A stretch of DNA of 64,000 bases from Rickettsia rhipicephali str. 3-7-female6-CWPP (GCF_000284075.1 NC_017042.1:558001-622000); one strand, 5' to 3'. Counted from the stretch's first letter, positions 18,051 to 28,372 are shown. Program-made: numbers and translations. Notes: generated by a model from the letters alone, not told the origin.

Positions 18051-18151
18051 TGTCATCCCGCGACTTGATCGCGGGATTCAGTTTAAAATACTAAAAATTT
18101 AGTATTTTTAAATTACTTTTATGGATACCGTGGTCAAGCCACGGTATGACA
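18051..18151. repeat. RPE downstream of the AmpD-like gene
   Basis: TGTCATCCCGCGACTTGATC ... GTGGTCAAGCCACGG ... TGACA, with a central AAATTTAGTATTT hairpin. Copies of the CATGCAACAA-type outer arm lie on either side in inverted orientation (17966-17982 and 18168-18183). Apart from this element and the hairpin at 18317-18375, I see nothing in the 17937-18595 gap. Confidence 0.8.
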
Positions 18152-18316
18152 TCGAGTAGGTTTTTTGTAGCCGTGCAACAACTTTATGCCAATAATAACG
18201 TTTCGTAAAAGCGGTCATGAAATCGAAGTATAGGCTATCTCAAGTAATTCTTTTAGGCAATACTGTTTATTGGTTATTGACATAATCTTAAAATGGTGCT
18301 AAACATTAAAAAATTA

Positions 18317-18375
18317 AGAGGCTATCTGTAAATAAGTTTTAATGATCAATTAAAACTTATTTACAGATAGCCTCT
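18317..18375. repeat. Perfect 27-bp inverted repeat, 5-base loop
   Basis: The left arm 18317-18343 (AGAGGCTATCTGTAAATAAG ...) and right arm 18349-18375 are exact reverse complements around GATCA. It is not of the RPE types seen elsewhere. The arm start AGAGGCTATCTG recalls transposon ends. It could be a fused pair of insertion-sequence ends or a terminator-like hairpin. Confidence 0.8.
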
Positions 18376-18595
18376 AAGGTAGAGCTTTCTTGACTATTTA
18401 GCTTCTAGTCAAAGAAAGATAAGTTTTTTATCTTTACTTTATATTGCTACAGTTAAAAATATTTATGATATCTTTAAAGGTTAATAGTTTAATACAAAAT
18501 TGGCATTGGCGTAGATAATTTTTTGCGTTTATGTGTTTGCTATATGCAAATTTAAATTTTGATTATTAAATTATAACTTATAACAGAATATTAAA

Positions 18596-19513
18596 ATGTT
18601 TATCTCTAATATTTTTCAAAAATTTTTTTCTTTTCTTTTTGTTTTATTCATCACAGCTGCAGTTTATGCGGGTCAAAAAAAAGTAGCAGTCATTGTTCCA
18701 ATTGAACATGCCGCAATGACTGAGATTATATCAGGAATTAAAGAGTCGCTAAAAGATATAGATGCAGAAATTATAGTTAAAAATGCTCATGCTGATTCTA
18801 ATATTTTACTTGCCATTATAAAGCAAATAACAGATCAGGATATTGATGTAATAATTCCAATAGGCACGACAGCCAGCCAAACTGTTATTTCTCATATAAC
18901 AAATAAACCGATTGTTTGTGCTGCTGCTATGATTAATAGTAAAAACCTACCTTTAGTTACCGGTGTTAACGATGAAATAAAAATCACTGACACCATTAGT
19001 AAATTACCTTTTTTACAGAATATCACTTTAATTTATAGCAGTGGCGAGAAAGTTATACCTGAAGTAGAAATGTTAAAATTATATGCTGGAAAAAACAATA
19101 TTTCTCTGCACACGGTAATGATACAACATTTCAATGATATGCCTGTGGCTGTAAAAAATGCTCCTGAAAATACGCAGAGTTTTATAATTTTGAAAGATCA
19201 TTTAATAGTCAGTGGGATTAATATTTTAAAGCAAGAAGCATTTAAACGCCGTATTCCGATAATTGCTTCCGATGAAGGTTCGGTAATTAGCGGGGCAACT
19301 ATTGCGGTAGGAGTACAAGAGAAGCAAATAGGCGTAGAAGCAGGTTTAATGGCAAAAAAAATCTTACAAGGAATAGAACCGAAAGATATTCCATTTGGGG
19401 ATATGAAAGACTTAACTTTATTTATTAACCTTAAATCATTGGTTAAACAAGATATTCTTACTAAAGAAAATTTATCCGTACTTCCTTTCACGCGTAAAGA
19501 ACTTGAAGAGTAG
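18596..19513 (+). CDS. ABC transporter substrate-binding protein (PF04392 type)
   Basis: A 305-residue exported binding protein. The signal peptide runs over about the first 25 residues (hydrophobic FFSFLFVLFITAAVYA). The mature part has two alpha/beta lobes with KKVAVIVPIEHAAMTEIISGI, DVIIPIGTTASQTVI and PIIASDEGSVISGATIAVG, the pattern of the TrpX-like/ABC_sub_bind family. Relatives bind aromatic amino acids or other small ligands. It overlaps the permease gene by 11 bases in a three-gene operon, so it delivers substrate to that permease. The ligand is unknown. Confidence 0.88.
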   Translation: MFISNIFQKFFSFLFVLFITAAVYAGQKKVAVIVPIEHAAMTEIISGIKESLKDIDAEIIVKNAHADSNILLAIIKQITDQDIDVIIPIGTTASQTVISHITNKPIVCAAAMINSKNLPLVTGVNDEIKITDTISKLPFLQNITLIYSSGEKVIPEVEMLKLYAGKNNISLHTVMIQHFNDMPVAVKNAPENTQSFIILKDHLIVSGINILKQEAFKRRIPIIASDEGSVISGATIAVGVQEKQIGVEAGLMAKKILQGIEPKDIPFGDMKDLTLFINLKSLVKQDILTKENLSVLPFTRKELEE

Positions 19514-20357
19514 TAACATGCACATTTTAGTTACTGCTCTTGAGCAATCCTTAATAATGCTGCCGCTTATTTTAGGGATGTATATAAGTTATCGGATTCT
19601 CAAAATTACCGATCTTACCGTAGACGGTACTTATGTACTTGGTGCGGTAGTGTTTGCCCGCAGCCTTTCATTTGGGTTATTTCCTGCATTAATATTTGCC
19701 GTAATAGCAGGCGGAATTATAGGCAGTATAGTTAGTTTTATGCAGAAGAATAACCGCATTAACGGGCTTATAGCCGGAATACTTGCAAGTTTTATGCTTT
19801 ATTCGGTTAACTTACAAATTATGCAGCGTCCTAATATATCGGTTCTTGGTATGCCGACTCTATTATCTATATTAGATCTCGAAAATTGGTTAATACCTTT
19901 AGTAATAATCAATTGTCTTATTATATGTTCAGTTATAATGTTATTAAAAGGTAAGCTCGGTTTATTTCTTCGTGCTTTTGGTTTTAATAAAGATTTATTG
20001 ATTAATTTAGGAAAACCTGCCGAGTTTTACCGTACTATCGGTCTTAGCATAAGTAATTGTTTGGCTGCCTTAACCGGTACTTTATCTGCACAAGTAAATG
20101 GTTTTGCCGATATTAATATGGGTTTCGGGGTGGCACTAGTCGGTATCGGTGCGATTGTTATAGGGCGTCATATTTTAATCCATGCTAATAATTTTAATGC
20201 GTTTAAAGAGATATTTTCTTGTTTGATAGGTATATTATTTTACTTTATTGCTCTGGGCGTTTTACTCCGAATTGGCATCGATCCCATAAATCTTAAGCTT
20301 ATTTTAGGGATAGTATTGTTTATTTCGTTGAGTTCTGTAAAAAGAAAGGCTTTATGA
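19503..20357 (+). CDS. ABC transporter permease
   Basis: A 284-residue inner-membrane permease with eight or nine membrane helices, of the branched-chain-amino-acid/TrpY-like type: the N-terminal MYISYRILKITDLTVDGTYVLGA and the central LFLRAFGFNKDLLINLGK cytoplasmic coupling loop. It overlaps the binding protein gene by 11 bases and the ATPase gene by 4. Homodimerisation is expected because only one permease gene is present. Confidence 0.9.
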   Translation: MKSSNMHILVTALEQSLIMLPLILGMYISYRILKITDLTVDGTYVLGAVVFARSLSFGLFPALIFAVIAGGIIGSIVSFMQKNNRINGLIAGILASFMLYSVNLQIMQRPNISVLGMPTLLSILDLENWLIPLVIINCLIICSVIMLLKGKLGLFLRAFGFNKDLLINLGKPAEFYRTIGLSISNCLAALTGTLSAQVNGFADINMGFGVALVGIGAIVIGRHILIHANNFNAFKEIFSCLIGILFYFIALGVLLRIGIDPINLKLILGIVLFISLSSVKRKAL

Positions 20358-21076
20358 AACCTTATTTATATGCAGAAAATATACAGTTCAAAGTTAAAGA
20401 AAGAACCGAACCTATAATTGCTGAAACTACTTTAAATATTGCTAAAGAAGAGTTTGTTGTAATATTGGGTCATAACGGTAGCGGTAAGTCTACTTTAGCT
20501 AAAATACTTGCCGGCTATTTAAAACCTACTAGCGGGAAAGTGTGTCTAGATCAAGTCAGAATCGATAAAATACCTAAAGGACAAAAAGCTTCTACATTAG
20601 TTACATTAACACAAAAAGCTGAAGAGAGGCTATTTACCGAGCTAACCCTTGCAGAAAATATCATTTTGTGGGAAAGTAGATTCTCTAGTAATGAACGGTT
20701 AACAAGTAGCGAGTTGTTAGAGCTTACAGGTTCGCCTAAACGCTTTTTGCCTTTACTTTCACAGCCATTAGGTAAATTTTCCGGCGGAGAAAAACAGATT
20801 ATACTGCTGGCACTTAGCATAGCTCATCCACCTAAAATATTATTTCTAGACGAACATACAGCAAATTTAGATCCGAAAGCTTCTTTGGAAGTGATGAAAA
20901 AAACAGCACAGATTATAGAGAAACATAAGATAACTGCCGTTATGATCACGCATAATTTAGAAGATGCCGTAAATTACGGCAAAAGGCTTATAGTCTTAGA
21001 TAGTGGTAAGGTAGTACTAGACTACCTAAAACCACTGGGTTTTTCTTTAAAAGAACTTAAAGAGATTTTAAATTAG
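20354..21076 (+). CDS. ABC transporter ATP-binding protein
   Basis: A 240-residue ATPase with Walker A ILGHNGSGKSTLAKIL, Q-loop VTLTQKAEERLF, signature LGKFSGGEKQIILLALSIA, Walker B PKILFLDEHTANLDP and the switch His in AVMITHN. It energises the uptake operon. The start overlaps the permease stop by 4 bases (ATGA). The stop overlaps the end of the convergent ankyrin pseudogene. Confidence 0.94.
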   Translation: MKPYLYAENIQFKVKERTEPIIAETTLNIAKEEFVVILGHNGSGKSTLAKILAGYLKPTSGKVCLDQVRIDKIPKGQKASTLVTLTQKAEERLFTELTLAENIILWESRFSSNERLTSSELLELTGSPKRFLPLLSQPLGKFSGGEKQIILLALSIAHPPKILFLDEHTANLDPKASLEVMKKTAQIIEKHKITAVMITHNLEDAVNYGKRLIVLDSGKVVLDYLKPLGFSLKELKEILN

Positions 21077-22571
21077 AATTGAATATCTGCACCTATCTGT
21101 CCGGCTAATTCAGTACCGAAAGAATATTTACAAATATAATCTATTAACTCTGCTCTTGTATCTTCATTAATACTAATCTCAATTAATGTATTAATAATGC
21201 CATCTTTATCTTCACCGTTTTTAAAACGTTGCATAACATCTTTTAATAATTTTTCGTGTGTATTTTTTGCAAACCCTTTTCATCCGGTAAATCATAATTA
21301 TAATCATTAACATCCATGTCTTTATAATTGTTGGCTGATTTTGCCCCCAAGTATTTTTGTATGGTGTTAATTTTTAATTGCTCATTAATATGAGAATTAT
21401 ATTTTTTTAATGCATAAACTATCTTTTCTTTATCAACACCTATCTTTACAAGTTCTGCTATACTGTGATCAAATGGATTACGCAATAGAACACCTTGTCC
21501 TATATCAGCACCTTTAGATATTAACTTCTCAAGTAACCATTTATCTCTTGATGTTAGTGCGTGATTAAAAATTGACTCACCACACGCATTAATGTTAAGA
21601 TTAACGTTATTATTTAAAAATAAGTCCAGTAACGTTTTATTTTGACCTGATTCATGCTTTAGTAGCAAATAGAAAAAAGGTGTGCCGCCATAATTGTCTA
21701 CTGTATCAATTTCACTGCCGGGTTGTAATAAAATTTGAGTTATTTCGTGCTGTTTAGAATAAGTTGCATAATGTATAGATATACGTCCCTTTCCATCTTT
21801 AATATTAACATCCACATTTTTTTTAAGTAAAAAGTAAAAAGCTCCTTATGTCCTATTGTTGCCGCATATATGTATAGGTGAGTATAGATATTCATGCTCA
21901 ACTTCAAAACTTGCCCCTTTATCTAATAAAATTTTAGCTATTTCTTTAGTGCTTGCATAAAATAATGCCGTATTTCCTTTCTCATCCTTAGCATTGACAT
22001 CATGACCTTGCTCAATTAATTCTTGAACAATATTTGCCTTTCCGGCTGAGGCTGCTATACTAAGTGGTGTACAGTTGTCTTCAGCTTCAATTAAGGTGTC
22101 ATATATTTCAGGGTCTGGTGCACGTACATTGTTCTTTCCTGCTATTTCTGTAGAAGTAGTGGTTGTTACTGGTGCCGGTGCTGCTACCGGAGCTATTACT
22201 GGATTATTATCGTTAATATTATAATTAAAAAGTTTTTCTATTAATTTCTCTCTTGTAACATCATCTATATCAGAATAAAATTCAGGATTCATAATTAATC
22301 CGTTGATAATTTTATTTTTATCATCCTCATTTTTAATATTTTTCTTCATCTCAGCAAGTTTTTGTTCTGCTTTGAATTCAGGCAGTGCTGAGCGTGCATT
22401 AGCGGAATCAGTTAGTATTTCTTTAATTTCTGGTTTAGATGCATAATCTATAGGTTTTTTTCCTTTAGCATCTAAACCATTAACATCGGCACCTTGTGAA
22501 AGTAAAAGTCTAACATTATTTACATTCCCTATACGTGCGAGCATTATACATAATATTTTGAATTTCTGCAA
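21073..22571 (-). pseudogene. Ankyrin-repeat protein, frameshifted
   Basis: Minus-strand pieces make one ankyrin-repeat protein. The first (from 22571) holds repeats such as ARIGNVNNVRLLLSQGADVNG, a linker and ASAGKANIVQELIEQGHDVNAKDEKGNTALFYAS. A frameshift near 21840 leads to NVDVNIKDGKGRISIHYAT and more repeats. Another near 21275 leads to a final helical segment ending at TAA 21073-21075. The apparent start lacks a normal first repeat and has no ribosome binding site, so the N-terminus may also be lost. Rickettsial ankyrin proteins are often secreted effectors. This copy is decayed, though the first 241-codon piece could still be expressed. Confidence 0.72.
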
Positions 22572-22591
22572 GCTAATAGTTAATTTTTTAA

Positions 22592-23110
22592 CTATTTATT
22601 AGATTTTGGATAAAACCAAACGAGGAGTAAACAGATTAGAAGACCGATATTTAAGAGTAGGTTATACTCTGTCATAGAAATACCAAAGATTTTGATGGCG
22701 GGTTTCGTGCAGGACGTGATTGGCTGCGAGTAGAACATTTGTTTGATGTGTTGTATAGACAAGCCTTTTGGGATACGAATCATTGATGAACAAAGAGCAC
22801 TTGGTTGTACTATGCCTCTTTCTACGAAGCTATGATAGGTTGATAATATGCAAGAGCTAAGGATAGTTAGGAGAATGAATATTAAAGTATACTTACTTAA
22901 CTTTCGGATGATTAAAGCAGTTAAGCAAATTTTGATTAGGGTTAAATAGGGAAATCGTTCGTAAACGCATAAAGGGCAGGGTGTATAATGGAATATATAT
23001 TCAGCAATATAAGCGGTAGCAAGTGCTATTATAGAAATTGCAATCAGTCCTAAATGTAGAACTTTATAGCTATCTTTTCTGATGTAATTTATAATAGTAT
23101 TAAATGGCAT
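22592..23110 (-). CDS. dsbB: Disulfide bond formation protein B family
   Basis: A 172-residue four-helix inner-membrane protein that reoxidises DsbA and passes electrons to quinone. The first Cys pair is in FHYTPCPLCVYERFPY and the second pair is around PSALCSSM and PITSCTKP. I set the start at 23110 (MPFNTIINYIRK). An open frame to 23188 would add 26 residues (MAISSNFLRLPRSWQS and on) that are encoded by the palindromic element at 23129-23212 and do not belong to the family. No clear ribosome binding site is seen. Confidence 0.9.
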   Translation of the reverse strand: MPFNTIINYIRKDSYKVLHLGLIAISIIALATAYIAEYIFHYTPCPLCVYERFPYLTLIKICLTALIIRKLSKYTLIFILLTILSSCILSTYHSFVERGIVQPSALCSSMIRIPKGLSIQHIKQMFYSQPITSCTKPAIKIFGISMTEYNLLLNIGLLICLLLVWFYPKSNK

Positions 23111-23128
23111 GGTTTTTTTTGTTCTTAA

Positions 23129-23212
23129 TGTCATTGCGAGCGACTGCCAGGAGCGTGGCAATCTCAGGAAGTTTGATGAGATTGCCACTTCGCTTCGCTC
23201 CTCGCAATGACA
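23129..23212. repeat. RPE upstream of dsbB
   Basis: A palindromic element TGTCATTGCGAGCGACTG ... GGCAATCTCAGG ... GAGATTGCC ... CGCAATGACA. It occupies the divergent gap between dsbB and lysS. Confidence 0.85.
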
Positions 23213-23290
23213 GCGTTTAATTTGATATTTTACAAATAAATAAATTTAGTATATTGTCACTGATTATTAATTAAAGTGCAAGAAAAATAA

Positions 23291-24859
23291 ATGTCAGAAA
23301 TTTGGGAAGATGCTATTAAGTCAAACGCGTGGCCTTTTGTTGAGGCTAAGAAGATATTAGACAGCTTAAACGGTAAAATTCCTGAGAAGGGGTATGTATT
23401 ATTTGAAACGGGTTACGGTCCTTCAGGTTTACCTCATATCGGTACTTTTGGTGAAAATGCCCGTATGGTGATGGTACAGAAAGCATTTGAGCAATTATCC
23501 GATATTCCGACTAAACTAATTTGCTTTTCCGATGATATGGACGGGCTTCGTAAAGTACCTAGCAATATCCCAAATCCTGAAATGGTGGCACAGTATATGG
23601 ATATGCCGCTTACTTCTATCCCTGATACATTCGGTGAATGTGAAAGTTATGGGCATTATATGAATGCAAAGCTTCGCTCATTCCTTGATAAATTCGGCTT
23701 TGAGTATGAATTTTATAGCAGTACTAACTGTTATAAAGCTGGTATGTTTGATGAGATGCTGATAATGGTGCTTGAGAAATATGACGAGATAATGGAGCTA
23801 ATGCTACCGACTTTTAGAGAAGAGCGCAAGGCTACCTATTCACCTTGCATGCCTATATGTCCGAAAACAGGTAAGGTATTGCAAGTACCTATAGAGAAAT
23901 GGGATGCTAAAGCAGGCACTGTAACGTATAAAGACGAAGCCGGTAATTATATAGAAGTACCGGTAACGGGAGGGCATTGCAAATTACAGTGGAAGCCGGA
24001 TTTTGGTATGCGTTGGGCTGCGCTTAAAGTCGATTATGAGATGTACGGCAAAGACCATTTGGCAAATGCTCGTCTTTATTCGGAAATTTGCCGAATCCTA
24101 GGAGGAAAGCCGCCGGTGCAGTTATGTTATGAGTTATTCTTAGATGAAAACGGTGAGAAAATATCAAAATCAAAAGGTAATAGTATTAGCGTTGATGATT
24201 GGCTTAAATATGCTCCTGTTGAAAGTATGGCATTATTTATGTATCAAAATCCGACTAGAGCTAAGCGTTTGTTTTTTGATGTAATTCCTAAAAATGTTGA
24301 TAAATATATTACTTTTAACCAGAAATATCATTTAGAAGAGAATAGGGCAAAGCGTTTTGCAAATCCCGTTTATCACATCCATCACGGAAATGTACCGCAA
24401 ATTGAGACTTTTGGAATTACCTATTCGTTGCTTTTAAATCTTACTTCTGTGTGTAATCCTTCGGATAAATCGGTACTTTGGGGATTTATTAGCAAATATG
24501 AGCCAAAAGCAACTCCAAATACTAGCCCTTATCTTGACCATTTAGCAGAATTTGCTATAAGATATTATAATGACTTTATTAAAGCACATAAATCATATTT
24601 ATCTCCTTCTGAAAAGCATAAGGTTATTTTGCAGGATATATTAGATATGTTATCTGATATAGCTGATCAAACCGAAGCTGAAGCAATTCAGAAAGCAATA
24701 TATGATATAGGAATGAAAGCAGGATATGAAAATCTGCGTGATTACTTCAAAGATTTATATCAAATATTGCTTGGACAGAATGAAGGTCCAAGACTTGGGA
24801 CTTTTATAAAGCTTTACGGGGTGCAGGAAATGAAAAAGCTGGTTGAAGGGCAGTTGTAG
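23291..24859 (+). CDS. lysS: Lysyl-tRNA synthetase, class I
   Basis: A 522-residue class I LysRS, the archaeal-type enzyme found in Rickettsiales and some other alphaproteobacteria in place of the common class II form. The Rossmann catalytic core has the HIGH-like [15 protein letters not shown] and the KMSKS-like [12 protein letters not shown], plus [13 protein letters not shown] and a C-terminal helix-bundle anticodon domain. The length is as expected. A tRNA-Lys gene is in the same window at 41639-41714. Confidence 0.97.
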   Translation: MSEIWEDAIKSNAWPFVEAKKILDSLNGKIPEKGYVLFETGYGPSGLPHIGTFGENARMVMVQKAFEQLSDIPTKLICFSDDMDGLRKVPSNIPNPEMVAQYMDMPLTSIPDTFGECESYGHYMNAKLRSFLDKFGFEYEFYSSTNCYKAGMFDEMLIMVLEKYDEIMELMLPTFREERKATYSPCMPICPKTGKVLQVPIEKWDAKAGTVTYKDEAGNYIEVPVTGGHCKLQWKPDFGMRWAALKVDYEMYGKDHLANARLYSEICRILGGKPPVQLCYELFLDENGEKISKSKGNSISVDDWLKYAPVESMALFMYQNPTRAKRLFFDVIPKNVDKYITFNQKYHLEENRAKRFANPVYHIHHGNVPQIETFGITYSLLLNLTSVCNPSDKSVLWGFISKYEPKATPNTSPYLDHLAEFAIRYYNDFIKAHKSYLSPSEKHKVILQDILDMLSDIADQTEAEAIQKAIYDIGMKAGYENLRDYFKDLYQILLGQNEGPRLGTFIKLYGVQEMKKLVEGQL

Positions 24860-24890
24860 CCTATATATCATTCCCGCATGGGTATCTAAG

Positions 24891-24974
24891 CGTCATTGCG
24901 AACGAACGAAGTGAGTGTGGCAATCTCAGGAAGTTTGACGAGATTGCCACGTCGCTTCGCTCCTCGCAATGACG
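24891..24974. repeat. RPE downstream of lysS
   Basis: CGTCATTGCGAACGAACG ... GGCAATCTCAGG ... GAGATTGCCACG ... GCAATGACG. It fills the lysS to AEC transporter gap. Confidence 0.85.
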
Positions 24975-24996
24975 TTAAAATAAAAACTATTAACAA

Positions 24997-25929
24997 ATGA
25001 ATGAAATTTTTTGTAGTACGTTACCTATTTTTTTAATTACGCTGCTTGGTAGTATTATCAAAAATAAATGGTTAACTTCAGAAGAATTTTGGCGTGGTAT
25101 TGAGAAGTTATCGTATTTTGTACTATTTCCTGCCATGCTGTTTAATTACGTATCTACTGCCGATTTAAGTGTTGCATCCATAAGTAAATTAGTAGCAGCT
25201 CTTATTATATCCACTATTCTTGTATCCAGCGGTCTTATAATTTACCAAAAAAAATACAACATAGATAAAGTCCAATTTACTTCCATTTTTCAAGGATCGA
25301 TTCGTTATAATAGCTACATTTTTTTTGGGGTAAGTAGCCCCTTGCTTGGTCCTAGCGGGCTTTCAATCGTTGCCGTTATTTCTTCTTATATGATTATTTT
25401 TACCAATATTTTATCGGTAATGATTTTCGCTTATTATATCCCTAATAAATCTGTTACTAATACTATTAGAACTAGTTTTGTTTTAATGATGAAATTAATT
25501 GTGCGTAATCCGTTAATTATCGCAAGTTTAGTAGGATTCGTTTTTAATTACTCAAATCTTGAATTACATTTAGGGCTTAAGAAAACGTTAGATAGCCTTT
25601 CTAATGCCGCTTTAGCTATCGGTATGCTAAATGTTGGGGCAGGGCTTAATTTTACTATTAGACAAGAGCTTTTACATAATGTAATGCTTACAAGTTTTGT
25701 TAAATTAGTTGCATTTCCTCTAGTTAGTGTAGTAGTACTATGGTTAATGTCTATTGACGGATTAGATAGATCGGTAGGAATATTATATAGCTGCCTTCCA
25801 TGTGCGAGTACGGCTTATGTTTTATCTCGTCAACTTGACGGTGATCCTGATTCTATGGCGTCGATTATAACATTTACTACTTTTTTCTCGGTAGTTACTA
25901 TATCAATTATTATGTATATAATGGGGTGA
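24997..25929 (+). CDS. AEC (auxin efflux carrier) family transporter
   Basis: A 310-residue membrane protein with about ten helices in the two-repeat AEC arrangement: the N-terminal LITLLGSIIKNKWL with KLSYFVLFPAMLF, and in the second half ALAIGMLNVGAGLNF and PCASTAYVLSRQLDGD, which is close to the family's conserved PxxTxxxxLAxxxGGD. Bacterial relatives export or import small carboxylates such as malate. A malic enzyme gene follows immediately, which fits a dicarboxylate role but does not prove it. Confidence 0.9.
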   Translation: MNEIFCSTLPIFLITLLGSIIKNKWLTSEEFWRGIEKLSYFVLFPAMLFNYVSTADLSVASISKLVAALIISTILVSSGLIIYQKKYNIDKVQFTSIFQGSIRYNSYIFFGVSSPLLGPSGLSIVAVISSYMIIFTNILSVMIFAYYIPNKSVTNTIRTSFVLMMKLIVRNPLIIASLVGFVFNYSNLELHLGLKKTLDSLSNAALAIGMLNVGAGLNFTIRQELLHNVMLTSFVKLVAFPLVSVVVLWLMSIDGLDRSVGILYSCLPCASTAYVLSRQLDGDPDSMASIITFTTFFSVVTISIIMYIMG

Positions 25930-25937
25930 ATTTACCA

Positions 25938-26030
25938 CGTCATTGCGAGCGACTGAAAGGAGCGTGGCAATCTCAGGAATGTTGCCTGAGATTGCTTCGT
26001 CGACGCCCATTGCGTCTGCTTGCAATGACG
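25938..26030. repeat. RPE between the AEC transporter and malic enzyme
   Basis: CGTCATTGCGAGCGACTG ... GAGATTGCTTCG ... TTGCAATGACG. It is readable in frame as a false N-terminal extension of the malic enzyme. Confidence 0.85.
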
Positions 26031-26068
26031 AAAAACCAAAACAAACAAATAAAACAGGAATTTCTAAA

Positions 26069-28372
26069 ATGGATGAAATGAATAAAATAAATTATGCTGA
26101 GGCCCTTGAATATCATGAAAAAGATAAGCCTGGTAAGATCGCTATTTCTGCAATAAAGTCTTTAGTTACTCAGCAAGATTTATCACTTGCTTATTCCCCA
26201 GGGGTTGCGGCTCCTTGCCTTGAAATTGCTAAAAATTTAGAGGATGTATATAAATATACTGCTCGTGGTAATTTAGTTGCCGTAATCTCTAACGGTACTG
26301 CCGTACTTGGGCTTGGTAATTTAGGAGCTGCCGCTTCAAAACCGGTGATGGAAGGTAAAGCGGTGCTATTCAAAAAATTTGCTGATATTGATGCAATTGA
26401 CTTGGAAGTGAATACGGAAGACCCTGAAGAATTTATTAATGCCGTGAAGTATCTCAGGTATAGTTTTGGGGGTATTAATCTTGAAGATATTAAAGCTCCG
26501 GAATGTTTTATTATAGAAGAAAAATTAAAATCTTTAATGGATATACCGGTCTTTCATGACGATCAGCATGGAACGGCGATTATTACCGCCGCAGGGCTAA
26601 TAAATGCTGCGTATCTTACTAATCGCAAGCTTGAAGATTTAAAAATCGTAGTTAACGGAGCAGGTGCAGCAGCTATTGCTTGCATTGATTTATTAATTGC
26701 TCTTGGAGCCGATAAATCAAAGATTATTGTATGTGATACTAAAGGCGTTGTTTACAAAGAACGCCTAGAAGGTATGAATAAATGGAAAGAGCTATATGCA
26801 AGTGATACCAAGTTTAGAACTTTAGCGGAAAGCTTAAATAACGCTGATGTATTTATAGGGTTATCGGTAAAAGGGGCAGTAACTAAAGATATGGTGAGTA
26901 GAATGGCAAGTAATCCGATTATTTTTGCTATGGCTAACCCTGATCCGGAAATTACTCCGGAAGATATAAAACTTGTGCGCGATGATGCGATTGTAGCAAC
27001 AGGGCGATCTGATTATAATAATCAGATTAATAATGTTATGGGATTTCCTTATATTTTTAGAGGAGCATTAGATGTAAGAGCTAAGACTATTAATACGGAA
27101 ATGAAAATAGCTGCAGCAAAAGCCATTGCAGATTTAGCCCGTAGACCTGTACCGGAAGAGGTGTATAAAGCTTACTCAGGACGTAAGATGGTTTTTGGTA
27201 AGGAATATATCATTCCCGTACCGTTTGATCCTCGTTTAATTACCGTAGTAGCAGCGGCGGTTGCCGTTGCTGCAATAGAAAGCGGCGTTGCTAGGGTTAA
27301 AGATTTTAGTATAGGTAAATATAAGAAAGAATTAGGTAGCAGATTAAATCCTACTGCTAACTATATGAATTTCTTAGCTGAAAAAATTCATAATGCACCG
27401 CTTAAACGGATTGTTTTTGCTGAAGGTGAAGAAGAAGAAGTAATTTCTGCCGCTCTTATGATGCGAGACAAGAAATACGGTCATCCGATTATAATTGGTC
27501 GTGTTGAACGAATTGAGGCTACGTTAAAAAAGATAGGTCAAGATATTAGCTTAGACGGAATTCAAATAATGAATGCGGCCTTAAGCGATAGTTTAGAGAA
27601 ATATACTGATTATTTATATAAAAGACTTCAGAGAAAAGGTTATTTATACCGTGATTGTGCAAAGCTTGTTAAAACTGATAAGAATATTTTCGCTGCTTGT
27701 ATGTTAGCATGCGGTGACGGTGATGCTCTTTTAACCGGTGTTACGAAAAGTTATATCGATAGTTTAGAAGATATCATGAAAGTCATTTCACCAAAAACTA
27801 ATCGTAGCATCCTTGGCTATTCAATTATGATTGCTAAAGATAATAATATTATTATTGCCGATAATTGTATTACAGAATATCCAAACAGCTGGGAACTTGC
27901 ACAAATAGCAACCCAAACTGCAGAAATTGCTAAAAATATGGGAATCACTCCTCGTGTTGCACTTCTTTCTTTTTCAACATTCGGTAATTCTTCTAAGGCA
28001 AAAACAGCTCGTATTCGTGAAGCAGTAAATATACTAGATAATTTTAGCAAAGACAAAGAAGAGCTGAGCGGCATGAAGGTAGATTTTGAATATGACGGAG
28101 AGATGTCAGTTAAAGTGGCTTTAGATGGTGATTTACGTAAATTATATAAATTTTGTAGATTATCAGGATCTGCAAATGTATTAATTATGCCTGGTTTAAA
28201 TTCAGCTGCTATTTCTACTGAGTTGTTACAAGCATTTTCGTCAAACAGCTTTATAGGTCCTATAACAAACGGTTTTGAAAAACCCGTTCAAATACTTCAA
28301 GCTACAGCAACAGCTAATGAAATACTAAAAATAGCAACTTTTGCTTGCGTTGAAGCTATAAAAGAGGTTTAA
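26069..28372 (+). CDS. maeB: NADP-dependent malic enzyme (MaeB type, with phosphotransacetylase-like domain)
   Basis: A 767-residue enzyme converting malate to pyruvate with CO2 release. The N-terminal malic domain has LAYSPGVAAPCLEIA, VFHDDQHGTAIITAAG and the NAD(P)-binding VVNGAGAAAIACIDL. The C-terminal half is a phosphotransacetylase-like domain (IVFAEGEEEEVISAA, FSTFGNSSKAKT) that is regulatory in this group. I use the ATG at 26069 because AGGAA lies 8 bases upstream. An open frame to 25943 is made of repeat sequence. It links host-derived malate to pyruvate in an organism without glycolysis. Confidence 0.95.
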   Translation: MDEMNKINYAEALEYHEKDKPGKIAISAIKSLVTQQDLSLAYSPGVAAPCLEIAKNLEDVYKYTARGNLVAVISNGTAVLGLGNLGAAASKPVMEGKAVLFKKFADIDAIDLEVNTEDPEEFINAVKYLRYSFGGINLEDIKAPECFIIEEKLKSLMDIPVFHDDQHGTAIITAAGLINAAYLTNRKLEDLKIVVNGAGAAAIACIDLLIALGADKSKIIVCDTKGVVYKERLEGMNKWKELYASDTKFRTLAESLNNADVFIGLSVKGAVTKDMVSRMASNPIIFAMANPDPEITPEDIKLVRDDAIVATGRSDYNNQINNVMGFPYIFRGALDVRAKTINTEMKIAAAKAIADLARRPVPEEVYKAYSGRKMVFGKEYIIPVPFDPRLITVVAAAVAVAAIESGVARVKDFSIGKYKKELGSRLNPTANYMNFLAEKIHNAPLKRIVFAEGEEEEVISAALMMRDKKYGHPIIIGRVERIEATLKKIGQDISLDGIQIMNAALSDSLEKYTDYLYKRLQRKGYLYRDCAKLVKTDKNIFAACMLACGDGDALLTGVTKSYIDSLEDIMKVISPKTNRSILGYSIMIAKDNNIIIADNCITEYPNSWELAQIATQTAEIAKNMGITPRVALLSFSTFGNSSKAKTARIREAVNILDNFSKDKEELSGMKVDFEYDGEMSVKVALDGDLRKLYKFCRLSGSANVLIMPGLNSAAISTELLQAFSSNSFIGPITNGFEKPVQILQATATANEILKIATFACVEAIKEV

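Noticed and set aside
18317-18375. Rho-independent terminator for the AmpD-like gene.
   Set aside because: The stem is AT-rich and not followed by a T run, and it lies 380 bases from the gene; kept as an unexplained inverted repeat instead.
23111-23188. Longer DsbB starting at 23188.
   Set aside because: The added 26 residues come from the RPE at 23129-23212.
25943-26068. Longer malic enzyme starting at 25943.
   Set aside because: The extension reads through an RPE and is unlike the family; AGGAA stands before ATG 26069.
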